Counted from the stretch's first letter, positions 1 through 8,266 are shown. The stretch is 64,000 nucleotides of DNA from Victivallales bacterium (GCA_017548425.1 JAFZAB010000112.1:1-64000), one strand, 5' to 3'. Notes: generated by a model not told the origin, from the letters alone. Made by a program: numbers and translations.

Positions 1-552
1 GTCCAGGCTGCGGCTCCGGCCGCCGCACCCGCCGCTGAAGGCGGAGCGAAAGGCGAACAGCGCGCAAAGCGCGGCGCGGGCCTTGACAAAATCAAGGAAA
101 TCCTCGCCAAGATCGTCGGCGACAAGGAAGTGCTGGTCGAAGTGAAAGAAATCCGCTGCGTTGAAGTTGATGCGCAGCTGGTCAGCGAGACGGTTGCACA
201 GCAGCTGGTGAAGCGTGTCGCGTTCCGCCGTGCGATGAAGCGCGCCATCCAGACCGCCATGGAAAGCGGTGCGGAAGGCATCAAGATTCGTTGCGCGGGC
301 CGTTTGAACGGTGCCGAACTTGCCCGTACCGAACAGTACAAGGAAGGCAAGGTTCCGCTTCATACGTTGCGTGCCAATATTGATTATGGTTTCTCCGAGG
401 CCCATACCCTCGCTGGTCTTATCGGAGTGAAAGTTTGGATTTGCAAGCCCCAAAATTGGGAGGACACTAAAAATGCCAATGATGCCAAAACGCGTAGATC
501 ATCGAAAGGTACAGCGCGGGTCCCGGGCGGGAATCGCAAGCAGCAGCAATAA
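1..552 (+). CDS. rpsC: 30S ribosomal protein S3, 3' part (5' end outside window)
   Basis: S3 sits at the mRNA entry site of the 30S subunit. The frame is open from the first base, so the N-terminus lies outside. The C-terminal S3 domain is clear: an [10 protein letters not shown] helix, then [31 protein letters not shown] and GVKVWI. The first 20 or so visible residues are an Ala/Pro/Gly-rich stretch directly before [13 protein letters not shown], where the KH domain GxxG loop of ordinary S3 (GRKGAEI-type) should be. It looks like a low-complexity insertion into the KH fold with a degenerate loop. The C-terminal tail runs 80 bases into rplP in another frame. First visible gene of an S10-spc ribosomal run. 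Confidence 0.95.
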   Translation, partial: VQAAAPAAAPAAEGGAKGEQRAKRGAGLDKIKEILAKIVGDKEVLVEVKEIRCVEVDAQLVSETVAQQLVKRVAFRRAMKRAIQTAMESGAEGIKIRCAGRLNGAELARTEQYKEGKVPLHTLRANIDYGFSEAHTLAGLIGVKVWICKPQNWEDTKNANDAKTRRSSKGTARVPGGNRKQQQ

Positions 553-889
553 GCTGGACTTCGGTGAATTCGGTCTTCAGGTGTTGGACCGTGGTTGGCT
601 GACGGCCAACCAGATTGAAGCGGCGCGTATCGCGGCGACCCGCCACATGCAGCGTCGTGGACAGATATGGATTCGGGTGTTCCCCGACAAGCCCTACAGC
701 AAGAAGCCTCTGGAAACCCGTATGGGTAAGGGCAAAGGCGCCCCGGAAGGCTGGGTGGCGGTCATCCGCCCCGGCAACATGATCATCGAGCTGAGCGGCT
801 GCCCGGAGAGCGTGGCGAAGGAAGCATTGGCGCTGGCCTCCAGCAAGCTTCCGTTCCGTTGCCGTTTCCTGAGCCGTGTCGTGAAATAA
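473..889 (+). CDS. rplP: 50S ribosomal protein L16
   Basis: L16 is a late-assembling 50S protein near the peptidyl-transferase centre and A-site tRNA. The 138 aa product has the family length and carries the signatures [17 protein letters not shown] and [14 protein letters not shown]. The ATG at 473 follows a GGGAGGAC ribosome-binding site by a good distance; an ATG at 482 (MPKRVDHRK) is an alternative that matches many homologues equally well. The gene begins inside the end of rpsC, overlapping it by 80 bases, so translation is probably coupled. rpmC follows after 33 bases. Confidence 0.97.
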   Translation: MPMMPKRVDHRKVQRGSRAGIASSSNKLDFGEFGLQVLDRGWLTANQIEAARIAATRHMQRRGQIWIRVFPDKPYSKKPLETRMGKGKGAPEGWVAVIRPGNMIIELSGCPESVAKEALALASSKLPFRCRFLSRVVK

Positions 890-922
890 GACGTACCAGG
901 TACAAAGTATCAGGATAGTAAA

Positions 923-1123
923 ATGAAAGCAAAAGAAATACGCGAATTGACGTTGGAGGAAATTGATCGCGCTTTGCTGGACTGCCGCAAAGAGATCTTC
1001 AATCTCCGGCTTCAATTCCAGACGGGGCAGTTGGAGAATTCGGCCCGCATCCGCACGCTGCGGAAGGACGTCGCCCGCCTGGAAACGGAAAAAACCGCTC
1101 GCCGTTTGGCTGATGCGAAGTAA
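923..1123 (+). CDS. rpmC: 50S ribosomal protein L29
   Basis: L29 is a small helical protein at the polypeptide exit tunnel, where it helps dock trigger factor and SRP. The 66 aa sequence starts [20 protein letters not shown] and has the typical helix-turn-helix pattern with [14 protein letters not shown] and an [15 protein letters not shown] second helix. Length is normal. It lies between rplP and rpsQ, the conserved order of the S10 operon. Confidence 0.96.
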   Translation: MKAKEIRELTLEEIDRALLDCRKEIFNLRLQFQTGQLENSARIRTLRKDVARLETEKTARRLADAK

Positions 1124-1137
1124 CAGAGGTGAGTAAC

Positions 1138-1452
1138 ATGTCAGAATCCACAGAAAACAAAGAAACGGTCGCCGCCGAAACGGCGGAGAAGCCCGTGCGG
1201 AATCTGCGCAAGGTCCTCACCGGGACGGTCGTGTCGGACAAGATGGACAAGACGCGCGTCGTTCTGGTCGAACGCCGCGCCGCGCATCCGCTCTACAAGA
1301 AAGTGGTGAAGCACACGAGCAAGTGCTATATCCATGACGAGAACAACGAATCGAAGATCGGCGATGTTGTGGAAATCATGGAGACGCGTCCGCTCAGCAA
1401 ACTGAAGCGCTGGCGTCTTGTGAGAATCATTAAGGCAGCCGTGATCGATTGA
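1138..1452 (+). CDS. rpsQ: 30S ribosomal protein S17
   Basis: S17 is a primary 16S rRNA binding protein with an OB fold. I place the start at ATG 1138, because AGAGGTGA lies 6 bases upstream; a GTG at 1129 overlaps that site and is unlikely. The 104 aa product has about 20 extra acidic residues ([19 protein letters not shown]) before the core [19 protein letters not shown], making it longer than the 84 aa E. coli protein. The core motifs [19 protein letters not shown] and [20 protein letters not shown] are intact. It sits 14 bases after rpmC. Confidence 0.96.
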   Translation: MSESTENKETVAAETAEKPVRNLRKVLTGTVVSDKMDKTRVVLVERRAAHPLYKKVVKHTSKCYIHDENNESKIGDVVEIMETRPLSKLKRWRLVRIIKAAVID

Positions 1453-1465
1453 GGAGGATGAGCAG

Positions 1466-1831
1466 ATGATTCAAATGCAAACCACCATGGACGTCGCGGA
1501 CAACTCCGGCGCCCGTAAGATTATGGCCATCCGCACGTTGGGCCAGCGCAAGAAGTTCGCCGAAATCGGTGATGTCATCCGCGCCTCCGTCAAGGAAGCC
1601 CAGCCGCGCGGCGGCGTGAAGAAAGGCGAAGTCGTGCGTGCCGTCATCGTCCGCACGGCCTTCAACATCCGCCGTTCAGACGGCAGCTTCCTGCGGTTTG
1701 ACCGCAACGCGGCCGTCATCATCGACGAACAGAACAACCCGAAAGGGACCCGCATATTCGGTCCCGTGGCCCGCGAGCTGCGCGACAAGAATTTCATGAA
1801 GATTGTTTCATTGGCACCGGAGGTGTTGTGA
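1466..1831 (+). CDS. rplN: 50S ribosomal protein L14
   Basis: L14 binds 23S rRNA at the subunit interface and is the contact site for the silencing factor RsfS. The 121 aa sequence is very well conserved: [20 protein letters not shown] at the start, [16 protein letters not shown] in the middle and [13 protein letters not shown] near the end. A GAGGAGGA ribosome-binding site precedes the ATG. This gene begins the classical spc operon order that continues to secY. Confidence 0.98.
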   Translation: MIQMQTTMDVADNSGARKIMAIRTLGQRKKFAEIGDVIRASVKEAQPRGGVKKGEVVRAVIVRTAFNIRRSDGSFLRFDRNAAVIIDEQNNPKGTRIFGPVARELRDKNFMKIVSLAPEVL

Positions 1832-1832
1832 G

Positions 1833-2108
1833 ATGGCACAGGCGAAGATCAAGAAAGACATGACGGTCCGCGTGATCGCCGGCGCCGACCGCGGCAAGGT
1901 CGGTAAGGTGCTGAAGGTTGACCGTGAGAAAGGCCGTGTCGCCGTCGAAGGCGTGGCCATTCGCAAGAAGACAATCCGTCGCAGCCAGGCGCATCCGAAC
2001 GGCGGCATCGAAGAGTCCGAAGGCACGATCCACATCTCGAACGTGATGAACGAGGAAACGTGGCAGGCCAGGATCAAGGCGCGCGAAGCGCGGAAGCAGA
2101 AAGGCTGA
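1833..2108 (+). CDS. rplX: 50S ribosomal protein L24
   Basis: L24 is an assembly-initiating 50S protein with a KOW domain. The true start is ATG 1833 ([17 protein letters not shown]); a longer in-frame reading from 1803 lies inside rplN and is rejected. A CCGGAGG site sits 10 bases upstream within the end of rplN, so the two genes are tightly coupled. The 91 aa product shows the KOW pattern [19 protein letters not shown] and the [17 protein letters not shown] segment. It is slightly shorter than the roughly 104 aa E. coli protein. Confidence 0.96.
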   Translation: MAQAKIKKDMTVRVIAGADRGKVGKVLKVDREKGRVAVEGVAIRKKTIRRSQAHPNGGIEESEGTIHISNVMNEETWQARIKAREARKQKG

Positions 2109-2129
2109 TAGCACGAGGTCAAACACATT

Positions 2130-2684
2130 ATGATTACGAGTGTACTAAGTGATTACTACAAGGATACCGTGGTGCCTCAGCTGAAGGAGAAACGCGGTTA
2201 CAAGAATCCGATGGAAATCCCGAAGCTGGTGAAGATCGTCATCAACACGGGCGTCGGTACGGACAAGGACCGCGAGGTCATGACGGCTGCGGTGGAGACG
2301 CTGGGCCTGATCACTGGTCAGAAGCCGGTTATCACGAAATCCCGCGTCAACGTGTCCAACTTCAAATTGCGTAAAGGTATGGCGGTCGGAGCGAGCGTCA
2401 CACTGCGTCGCGGCGTGATGTACAACTTCCTGTACCGTCTGATCAACATCGTGCTGCCGCGCGTCCGCGACTTCCGTGGTATCAGCCCGAAGTCGTTCGA
2501 CGGCGTGGGTAACTACAATTTCGGTCTGACGGACCAGTCCGTTTTCACCGAAATCGACCTTGACAAGATCAAGCACACGATCGGCATGAACATCACCATC
2601 GTGACGACGGCCAAGACAGATGACGAAGCCCGTGATCTTCTGACTCTTCTCGGCATGCCGTTTGCAACGAGCAACAACAATTAA
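2130..2684 (+). CDS. rplE: 50S ribosomal protein L5
   Basis: L5 binds 5S rRNA and contacts P-site tRNA. The 184 aa product contains MEIPKLVKIVINTGVG, KPVITKSRVNVSNFKLRKG, RRGVMYNFLYRLINIVLPRVRD and DFRGISPKSFDGVGNYNFGL, all hallmark segments. Length is typical. It lies 21 bases after rplX and 12 bases before rpsN, as expected for a co-transcribed spc operon. Confidence 0.98.
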   Translation: MITSVLSDYYKDTVVPQLKEKRGYKNPMEIPKLVKIVINTGVGTDKDREVMTAAVETLGLITGQKPVITKSRVNVSNFKLRKGMAVGASVTLRRGVMYNFLYRLINIVLPRVRDFRGISPKSFDGVGNYNFGLTDQSVFTEIDLDKIKHTIGMNITIVTTAKTDDEARDLLTLLGMPFATSNNN

Positions 2685-2696
2685 GGGGGCCTATCC

Positions 2697-2882
2697 GTGG
2701 CGAAGAAAAGTTTGATAGTGAAGTCCCAGCGGGCTCCGAAGTTCTCAAGCAGGGCCTATTTCCGCTGCGAGCGCTGCGGACGTCCGCGTGCCTACATCCG
2801 CAAGTTCCACCTGTGCCGTATTTGTTTCCGCGAGCTGGCCAACAATGGCCAGATTCCGGGTGTGACGAAGGCCAGCTGGTAA
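2697..2882 (+). CDS. rpsN: 30S ribosomal protein S14, zinc-binding type Z
   Basis: S14 is a small 30S head protein. This 61 aa form is the zinc-binding type: Cys24-x-x-Cys27 and Cys40-x-x-Cys43 ([22 protein letters not shown]) are present, so it belongs to the C+ paralogue group rather than the 101 aa zinc-free group. The start is GTG at 2697, supported by an AAGGGGG ribosome-binding site. The end, [11 protein letters not shown], is the family consensus. Zinc-dependent S14 implies a need for zinc; no zinc-free paralogue is visible in this window. Confidence 0.97.
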   Translation: MAKKSLIVKSQRAPKFSSRAYFRCERCGRPRAYIRKFHLCRICFRELANNGQIPGVTKASW

Positions 2883-2905
2883 CCTAGAATCGGAGGAATG
2901 AAAAG

Positions 2906-3310
2906 ATGAGCATGAGTGATCCCATCAGCGATATGCTGACCCGCATCCGGAACGCTTCGAACGCGAAGCTGCCGCGTGCGACCATGCCGAGCTCGAAATT
3001 GAAGGCTTCATTGGCCGAGACGCTGAAAGACGCCGGTTACATTGAAGACTACAAAGTCGATGACATCGGTCATAACAAGAAAGAACTGACGGTTGTTTTG
3101 AAGTACAAAGGCAAGAACAACGTCCCTGTGATCGAAGGCCTCACCCGCGTGAGCAAGCCTTCCTGCCGCGTGTATGTCCCGAGCGACAAGATTCCTCGTG
3201 TCCTGGGCGGACTGGGCATCGCCGTGTTGTCGACCTCTTCAGGGGTCATGACGGACAGGGCGGCGCGCAAGCAGAACGTGGGCGGAGAGCTTCTCTGCTA
3301 CGTCTGGTAA
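2906..3310 (+). CDS. rpsH: 30S ribosomal protein S8
   Basis: S8 binds 16S rRNA helix 21 and in many bacteria represses spc operon translation. The 134 aa product begins [20 protein letters not shown] and ends with the signature [24 protein letters not shown]. Start ATG 2906 follows a GGAGGAATG site; ATG 2912 is an alternative. Codon use and spacing match the neighbouring ribosomal genes. Confidence 0.97.
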   Translation: MSMSDPISDMLTRIRNASNAKLPRATMPSSKLKASLAETLKDAGYIEDYKVDDIGHNKKELTVVLKYKGKNNVPVIEGLTRVSKPSCRVYVPSDKIPRVLGGLGIAVLSTSSGVMTDRAARKQNVGGELLCYVW

Positions 3311-3344
3311 GTCGGAACCATAATTATTGTAAGGAAAGTCAGAC

Positions 3345-3884
3345 ATGTCACGCATGGGCAATAAACCTATAACGGCGGGTTCAGCCGTTAAGCTGGAGGT
3401 TTCTGGCCAGACCGTGAAAGTGACGGGCCCGAAGGGTTCGTTGAGCTACACGATGCCGGCCGGGATCACCCTTGAACAGGACGGGAACACGATTCACGTG
3501 AAGCGTGCGAACGACGAACGCCAGATGAAGATGTACCATGGTTTGGTTCGCAGTCTTGTGAACTCGATGGTCGTCGGCGTCACGGAAGGCTTCAAGATCG
3601 AAATGGAGCTGTTCGGTGTTGGTTATCGTGGCCAGATCGCCGGCCAGAAGCTGACGTTGAATCTTGGTTATTCGAATCCGGTCGTGTACGAGATTCCGGA
3701 AGGTATCAAATGCACGATGGCCGACCAGACGCACATCACGCTGGAAGGCATTGACAAGCAGAAAGTCGGCCAGGTGGCCGCCAACATCCGCAAGTTCCGC
3801 GTTCCGGATGCCTACCATGGCAAGGGCGTGCGCTTCGCCGGTGAACAGATCGTGCTGAAGGAAGGCAAGAAGGTCGGTAGCTGA
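3345..3884 (+). CDS. rplF: 50S ribosomal protein L6
   Basis: L6 lies near the factor-binding site of the 50S subunit. The 179 aa protein begins MSRMGNKPITAGSAVKLEVS and has two repeated L6 domains, with GVTEGFKIEMELFGVGYRG between them and the C-terminal signature RVPDAYHGKGVRFAGE. Start ATG 3345 is preceded by AAGGAAAG. A gap of about 100 bases separates it from rplR; that gap holds a small CTGGA/TCCAG hairpin near 3941-3956 but no gene. Confidence 0.97.
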   Translation: MSRMGNKPITAGSAVKLEVSGQTVKVTGPKGSLSYTMPAGITLEQDGNTIHVKRANDERQMKMYHGLVRSLVNSMVVGVTEGFKIEMELFGVGYRGQIAGQKLTLNLGYSNPVVYEIPEGIKCTMADQTHITLEGIDKQKVGQVAANIRKFRVPDAYHGKGVRFAGEQIVLKEGKKVGS

Positions 3885-3987
3885 TGGCTGTCGCCGCCTG
3901 GTCTGGAAGTAGTTCTTAACGAAAAACGAATAATAAGAGGCTGGAATGCAGTCCAGTTTCTGTCAATGATTGGAGCTTGAGAAAGCA

Positions 3988-4350
3988 ATGGGCAAACTGA
4001 CCAAGAAAGAGGCGAAAGATCGCCGTCATCGCCGTTTGCGCGTGAAAGTCTCTGGCACGGCTGAAGTGCCGCGTCTGAGCGTGTGCCGCACTGGCATTCA
4101 CATCTATGCGCAGTTGATCGACGATGTGAAGGGCGTTACGTTGGCGAGTGCGTCAACGACGGAGAAAGCGATGCGCGAGCAGAAGCTCGCCGCGAACATC
4201 AAGAGCGCGCAGGTCATCGGCAAGACGATTGCCGAACGTGGTCTTGAGCGTCAGATGAAGAAAGTGGTGTTTGACCGCGGTGGTTTCAAATACCATGGTG
4301 TCGTAAAGGCCTTGGCGGACGCCGCCCGCGAAGCCGGATTGGAATTTTAA
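3988..4350 (+). CDS. rplR: 50S ribosomal protein L18
   Basis: L18 binds 5S rRNA together with L5. The preferred start is ATG 3988 ([20 protein letters not shown]), giving 120 aa; a TTG at 3970 is weaker. Family motifs are [27 protein letters not shown], a Lys-rich central segment and the terminal [20 protein letters not shown]. The region between this gene and rpsE is unusually structured (see 4363-4417). Confidence 0.96.
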   Translation: MGKLTKKEAKDRRHRRLRVKVSGTAEVPRLSVCRTGIHIYAQLIDDVKGVTLASASTTEKAMREQKLAANIKSAQVIGKTIAERGLERQMKKVVFDRGGFKYHGVVKALADAAREAGLEF

Positions 4351-4362
4351 CAGCGTGCGGAG

Positions 4363-4417
4363 TCCCGACCGGGAGCAAGCGAGCGCCGCAAGGCGCGTTT
4401 AGTAAGCATGGTCGGGA
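4363..4417 (+). promoter_or_regulatory. Structured mRNA element between rplR and rpsE
   Basis: The inter-gene RNA can fold into an outer 8-bp helix, TCCCGACC (4363-4370) with GGTCGGGA (4410-4417), enclosing a perfect 5-bp helix GCGCC/GGCGC (4383-4396) closed by a GCAA tetraloop. It lies inside the operon 33 bases before the rpsE start and has no U-tract, so it is not a simple terminator. It may be a ribosomal-protein autoregulatory site, an RNase site or a stabilising hairpin; this is inference from structure and position only. Confidence 0.45.
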
Positions 4418-4449
4418 AATTGACACACAGGAATCAGGAGATTTTACCC

Positions 4450-4995
4450 GTGGCAGATCAATTGAACAAGCCTGAAAACGAAGAAGCGCCTGTCAACACC
4501 CGCGATTTCGTGGGTGCCGTCGCGCAGGATCAGGAATACGAAGAGCGGGTCGTCGCCGTCAACCGCAGCAGCAAGGTTGTGAAAGGCGGCCGTAACTTCT
4601 CGTTCAGCGCCCTGGTCGTCGTCGGCGACAAGAAAGGCAAAGTAGGGATGGGTTTCGGCAAGGCGAACGAAGTAGCCGACGCGATCCGCAAAGGCGGTGA
4701 GCAGGCCCGCAAGAACATTGTGACCGTTCCGATGTTCGGTACGTCGATTACGCATTTTGTGGCGGCGGATTTCCGCGGCGCGAGCGTGATTGTTCGTCCG
4801 GCGTCAGCCGGTACCGGCGTTATCGCCGGCGGCGGCATGCGTCATGTGCTGGAGCTTGGCGGCGTGAAGGACGTCCTCGCGAAGTCCCTCGGTTCCAAGA
4901 ACGCGGTGAATGTCGTGAAAGCGACGTTTGCGGCGATCGCGAAGTTGCGCACACGCAGCGAGATGCTTGCGAAACGCGACCGTAACACTCTGTAA
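4450..4995 (+). CDS. rpsE: 30S ribosomal protein S5
   Basis: S5 helps shape the mRNA entry channel and decoding fidelity. The start is taken as GTG 4450 ([15 protein letters not shown]), because CAGGAG ends 9 bases before it; reading back to 4408 would run into the structured element. The 181 aa product has a roughly 30-residue acidic N-terminal extension, then the S5 core [33 protein letters not shown] and the C-terminal [18 protein letters not shown]. rpmD (L30), normally next, is absent. Confidence 0.96.
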   Translation: MADQLNKPENEEAPVNTRDFVGAVAQDQEYEERVVAVNRSSKVVKGGRNFSFSALVVVGDKKGKVGMGFGKANEVADAIRKGGEQARKNIVTVPMFGTSITHFVAADFRGASVIVRPASAGTGVIAGGGMRHVLELGGVKDVLAKSLGSKNAVNVVKATFAAIAKLRTRSEMLAKRDRNTL

Positions 4996-5025
4996 TGACA
5001 ACAAAAGGAATTGAGGATACAAGCG

Positions 5026-5541
5026 ATGAAACTTCACGATCTTCACAACACCGTTCCGCGTCAGGCGCGCAAACGCGTCGGCCGTGGTGACGGTTCCGGT
5101 CACGGCCGCACGGCCGGCCGTGGTGACAAGGGCGCGGGTGCGCGTACCGGTCATACCAATCGTCCGTATTTTGAAGGTGGTCAGATTCCGTTGATCCGCC
5201 GTCTGCCGAAGCGCGGTTTCAAGAACCCGAACCACATCGAGTATGAAGTGATCAATCTGGCCGAACTGGAAGAGCTGTTCGAAGCCGGTACTGAAGTCAA
5301 TGCCCAAGTTCTGCAGGAACGCGGCGTGATGAAGAAAGGTGATCGCCCCCTGAAGATTTTGGCTGACGGCGAACTGACGAAGGCCCTGAAGATCACGGCC
5401 GACAAGTTCAGCGCGAGCGCGAAGCAGAAGATTGAGGCGGTTGGCGGCTCCTGCACGGTTATTGAGCATCCCGTCTATAATGAAATGGAACGCCGCGCCG
5501 CCCGCAAGGCAGCCGCCGCGGCCGAGGCGAAGAAGGACTGA
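5026..5541 (+). CDS. rplO: 50S ribosomal protein L15
   Basis: L15 is an internal 50S assembly protein. Start ATG 5026 (MKLHDLHNTVPRQARKR) follows TTGAGGA; an upstream in-frame codon at 5011 lies within that site. The 171 aa product shows the glycine- and arginine-rich N-terminus RVGRGDGSGHGRTAGRGDKG, then FEGGQIPLIRRLPKRGF, and it ends in an Ala/Lys-rich tail (RRAARKAAAAAEAKKD) beyond the usual L15 length. It directly follows rpsE because rpmD is missing. secY follows after 112 bases that contain an imperfect GGCGG.../...CCGCC hairpin (about 5581-5627). Confidence 0.97.
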   Translation: MKLHDLHNTVPRQARKRVGRGDGSGHGRTAGRGDKGAGARTGHTNRPYFEGGQIPLIRRLPKRGFKNPNHIEYEVINLAELEELFEAGTEVNAQVLQERGVMKKGDRPLKILADGELTKALKITADKFSASAKQKIEAVGGSCTVIEHPVYNEMERRAARKAAAAAEAKKD

Positions 5542-5653
5542 GCGGTAACGCGAAAGTCTGTCAATTAGTCAGGACGCTGAAGGCGGGAACAGGGCGCGGC
5601 AATGCCGTTCTCCTGCTTTCCGCCTTTGGGCACAAACGGACAAGGAATCGAAA

Positions 5654-7021
5654 ATGATTTCAGCATATAAGAATTGCCTGAGGATTCCGGAACTGAAGAA
5701 GCGTTTGCTTTTCACGTTCGGAATCATAGCCTTGTGCCGTCTGGCGAGCATGATCCCATGCCCGGGAGTGAATCCTGCCGGTTTGAAGGCCGTCTTCAGC
5801 GCGAACAAAGGCGAAGGCGGTGTCATGGACCTGTTGGATTTGTTCAGCGGCGGTGCTCTTGAGCAGTTCGCCGTCGGGGCCTTGGGCATCATGCCGTACA
5901 TTTCGGCATCAATTATTCTGCAGCTGATGACGCCTGTTCTCCCGCCGTTGGAGCGCATGATGCGCGAAGGCGAGAGCGGCCACCAGAAATACAACCAGAT
6001 CATGCGTTATGTGACGCTGGCGATTTGTATCATCCAGGGCGTGATGTTCGCGTCCGCGATGAGCAATCCGCGCCGCATCGGCTTGTCGGCTGGCGACATT
6101 CCGGTCGTCATCAACCCCGGCTTCTGGTTTGTGATTTCGACGGTCATCACGCTGACGGCCGGCGCCATGCTGGTCATGTGGCTTGGCGAAATGATCACGG
6201 AACACGGCATCGGCAACGGCGCCTCCCTGATCATCACAGTCAACATCATCGCGCGTTTGCCGCTTGCTCTGGACAGCTTGTACAAGCAGGTCTTCGGCGG
6301 CGCGGCGACGGGCGACAACCAGCTGACGGTCATCCATCTGTTGATCCTGTTGGTCATGTTCTTCATCGTTTGCGCGGCGACGGTCGCGTTGACGCAGGCG
6401 TTGCGTCGCGTTCCGATCCGCTATGCGGCGCGCCGCATTTCGAGCATCGGCGGCACGACGGCGGCTCAGACGAGCTACCTGCCTCTGCGTGTGAACTACT
6501 CCGGCGTTATGCCGATCATCTTCGCGGGCGCGATTCTGTCGTTCCCGATGATGCTGATGCGCTATCTGCCGGCGAACTGGACAATCGTCAAATGGATCGC
6601 CCCGATTATCGCCTACGGCAGCGTTGGCTACATCATTCTCTACGGTCTGATGATTCTGTTGTTCTCCTTCTTCTGGGTTGCGAACCAGTTCAATCCCATC
6701 AAGATTTCGGATGACCTGCAGAAGAACGGCGGCTACATCCCGGGCATCCGCCCCGGCAACGACACGGCCGCTTTCCTCGACCACGCCATGACGCGTATCA
6801 CGCTGGCCGGCGCCGTCTTCCTGACGGTTCTGGCGGTTCTGCCGATGCTTCTCAGCCGCGGCATGGGCATCCAGCCGTTGATCGCTCAGTTCTTCGGTGG
6901 CACAAGCCTGCTGATCATCGTCGGCGTCTCGCTGGATACGATGCGGCAGATTGAAGGCTATCTCCTCTCCCGCCACTATGACGGATTCATGGAGAAAGGC
7001 CATCTGCGCAGCCGCCGCTAA
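5654..7021 (+). CDS. secY: Protein translocase subunit SecY
   Basis: SecY is the ten-helix channel of the Sec translocon in the inner membrane, working with SecE/SecG and SecA or the ribosome. The 455 aa sequence begins MISAYKNCLRIPELKKRLLF and contains the plug-region pattern GGALEQFAVGALGIMPYISASI, the conserved GNGASLIITVNIIARLP loop and the cytoplasmic loop ending IPIRYAARR-like (VPIRYAARRISS). The C-terminal SRHYDGFMEKGHLRSRR is a positively charged cytoplasmic tail. It is the last gene of the spc operon here; adk, map and infA, often next, are absent and a terminator follows. Confidence 0.97.
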   Translation: MISAYKNCLRIPELKKRLLFTFGIIALCRLASMIPCPGVNPAGLKAVFSANKGEGGVMDLLDLFSGGALEQFAVGALGIMPYISASIILQLMTPVLPPLERMMREGESGHQKYNQIMRYVTLAICIIQGVMFASAMSNPRRIGLSAGDIPVVINPGFWFVISTVITLTAGAMLVMWLGEMITEHGIGNGASLIITVNIIARLPLALDSLYKQVFGGAATGDNQLTVIHLLILLVMFFIVCAATVALTQALRRVPIRYAARRISSIGGTTAAQTSYLPLRVNYSGVMPIIFAGAILSFPMMLMRYLPANWTIVKWIAPIIAYGSVGYIILYGLMILLFSFFWVANQFNPIKISDDLQKNGGYIPGIRPGNDTAAFLDHAMTRITLAGAVFLTVLAVLPMLLSRGMGIQPLIAQFFGGTSLLIIVGVSLDTMRQIEGYLLSRHYDGFMEKGHLRSRR

Positions 7022-7040
7022 GACAGCTTGATGATTGAAT

Positions 7041-7072
7041 GAGCCATGGAGAAATTCCATGGCTCTTTTTTT
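7041..7072 (+). terminator. Rho-independent terminator of the spc operon
   Basis: A perfect 10-bp stem GAGCCATGGA/TCCATGGCTC (7041-7050 and 7056-7065) with a GAAAT loop is followed by seven T. It lies 20 bases after the secY stop and ends the ribosomal transcript. Confidence 0.93.
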
Positions 7073-7073
7073 G

Positions 7074-7109
7074 TCTGGATATTCTGGAAGTTCTGGAAGT
7101 TCTGGAAAT
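7074..7109. repeat. 9-bp tandem array, TCTGGAAGT type (4 units)
   Basis: Four contiguous 9-base units read TCTGGATAT, TCTGGAAGT, TCTGGAAGT and TCTGGAAAT. The array lies between the secY terminator and the dus start. The same unit recurs at 8129-8207, 38569-38604 and, changed to ACTGGATTT, at 43278-43358, always between genes. Confidence 0.85.
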
Positions 7110-7133
7110 GTGAGACGTAAGAAACATAACGTC

Positions 7134-8123
7134 ATGGAAAAACATCAAACAATGTATGTTCTGGCTCCGTTGGCGGGTTATACGGATTTGCCGTTTCGCC
7201 GCATGTGCTGGAAACAGGGCATGGATCAAGCCTACACGGCGTTGATCGACGCGGGAGCGCTCATCTTCGGCAACCCTGAGAATTCGCATATTCTGGCCCG
7301 TGGCGACGACGAGCCGTGGGTTGGCGTTCAGTTGATGGGCAGCCGGCTAGACTTGTTGGAAAAGGCCGCTCCCATGCTGGACGCGATGAATTATGATTGC
7401 GTCGATTTCAACATGGGCTGCCCTGTTCGGAAAGTCGTGCAGCGCAACGCGGGAGCGGCGTTGCTGAAAACGCCGGAACATGCGTTGGAATGCGTCAAAC
7501 TGCTACGGGATTTAATCCACAAGCCGTTTAGTGTTAAAATACGGATTCTGGATGATCATGATTCAGAACCGACCGTGCGTTTCTGTGAACAATTGGAAGC
7601 GATTGGCGTTGAAGCGATTGCAATTCATGGACGGCTTGCCTGCCGCGTCTATTCAGGGCCAGTGGCGATGGATGTCATCAAGGCGGTGCGGGAGGCCTTG
7701 CATATTCCCGTGACGGCAAATGGCGGCATCTTCGGCGTCCGTAGCGCGAAAGCGTTGCAGGACGGAACGGGATGCAGCCGCCTCATGGTGGCGCGCGGGG
7801 CCATCGGCAATCCATGGATTTTCAAATCACTGGCTGACGGAACGGAATACATTCCGACGCATGGCGAAATCTGCGAAGCGATTCGCGAACATCTCGTGGG
7901 GATGGTCGATTTGTATGGCGAACAACAGGCAATGGTCGATGGACGGAAAATCGTTTTAGCTTATATGCGTGGTCGCGGCTATCATCGGGCGTTGAAGAAT
8001 CCAATTTGCAAGATGGTGAGTTGGAGTGATTTCGAACGGATTCTGGCGTCCATCGCTGCCGACAAGGCGGCGGACGAACGGCTTGGTATTTCCGCTGACG
8101 CGACGTTGCAAGATCTGCCATGA
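7134..8123 (+). CDS. dus: tRNA-dihydrouridine synthase
   Basis: Flavin-dependent reductase that makes dihydrouridine in tRNA D-loops. The 329 aa reading from ATG 7134 begins at the FMN barrel (YVLAPLAGYTDLPFRRMC); the longer reading from 7035 would translate the terminator and repeat array and is rejected. The catalytic cysteine is Cys96 in VDFNMGCPVRKVVQRNAG, and the barrel continues with HGRLACRVYSGP, VTANGGIF and LMVARGAIGNPWIF. Which of DusA/B/C type it is cannot be decided; the pattern is closest to DusB-like proteins. It has no operon partner: arrays flank it on both sides. Confidence 0.92.
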   Translation: MEKHQTMYVLAPLAGYTDLPFRRMCWKQGMDQAYTALIDAGALIFGNPENSHILARGDDEPWVGVQLMGSRLDLLEKAAPMLDAMNYDCVDFNMGCPVRKVVQRNAGAALLKTPEHALECVKLLRDLIHKPFSVKIRILDDHDSEPTVRFCEQLEAIGVEAIAIHGRLACRVYSGPVAMDVIKAVREALHIPVTANGGIFGVRSAKALQDGTGCSRLMVARGAIGNPWIFKSLADGTEYIPTHGEICEAIREHLVGMVDLYGEQQAMVDGRKIVLAYMRGRGYHRALKNPICKMVSWSDFERILASIAADKAADERLGISADATLQDLP

Positions 8124-8128
8124 AGAGG

Positions 8129-8207
8129 CTGGAAGTTCTGGAAGTTCTGGAAGTTCTGGATGTCTGTAGGTTCCAGTAAATCCAGAATATCCAGTTTATC
8201 CAGAATT
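8129..8207. repeat. 9-bp array arranged as inverted arms (TCTGGAAGT family)
   Basis: Three CTGGAAGTT units and one CTGGATGT unit (8129-8163) are followed after a few bases by four units in the opposite sense (TCCAGTAAA, TCCAGAATA, TCCAGTTTA, TCCAGAATT; 8172-8207). The two halves can pair through the repeated CTGGA/TCCAG cores, giving a long imperfect hairpin between dus and the SRP RNA promoter. It may end the dus transcript, but no T-tract directly follows the stem. Confidence 0.8.
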
Positions 8208-8230
8208 GGAAAGTTTTTTTGAGATAGGTT

Positions 8231-8259
8231 TTTGCATTCTTTGGCAGGAGTGGTATATT
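8231..8259 (+). promoter_or_regulatory. Sigma-70-type promoter of the SRP RNA
   Basis: TTTGCA (8231-8236) and TATATT (8254-8259) are separated by exactly 17 bases, and the proposed RNA 5' end at 8267 lies 7 bases beyond the -10 box. A TGG precedes the -10 hexamer. Spacing and agreement with the RNA start make this one of the clearest promoters in the window. Confidence 0.75.
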
Positions 8260-8266
8260 CTATTTT

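Noticed and set aside
5909-7135. A 408-codon minus-strand reading frame across secY
   Set aside because: Shadow of SecY, rich in Gln/Arg/Asp with no hydrophobic or domain pattern.
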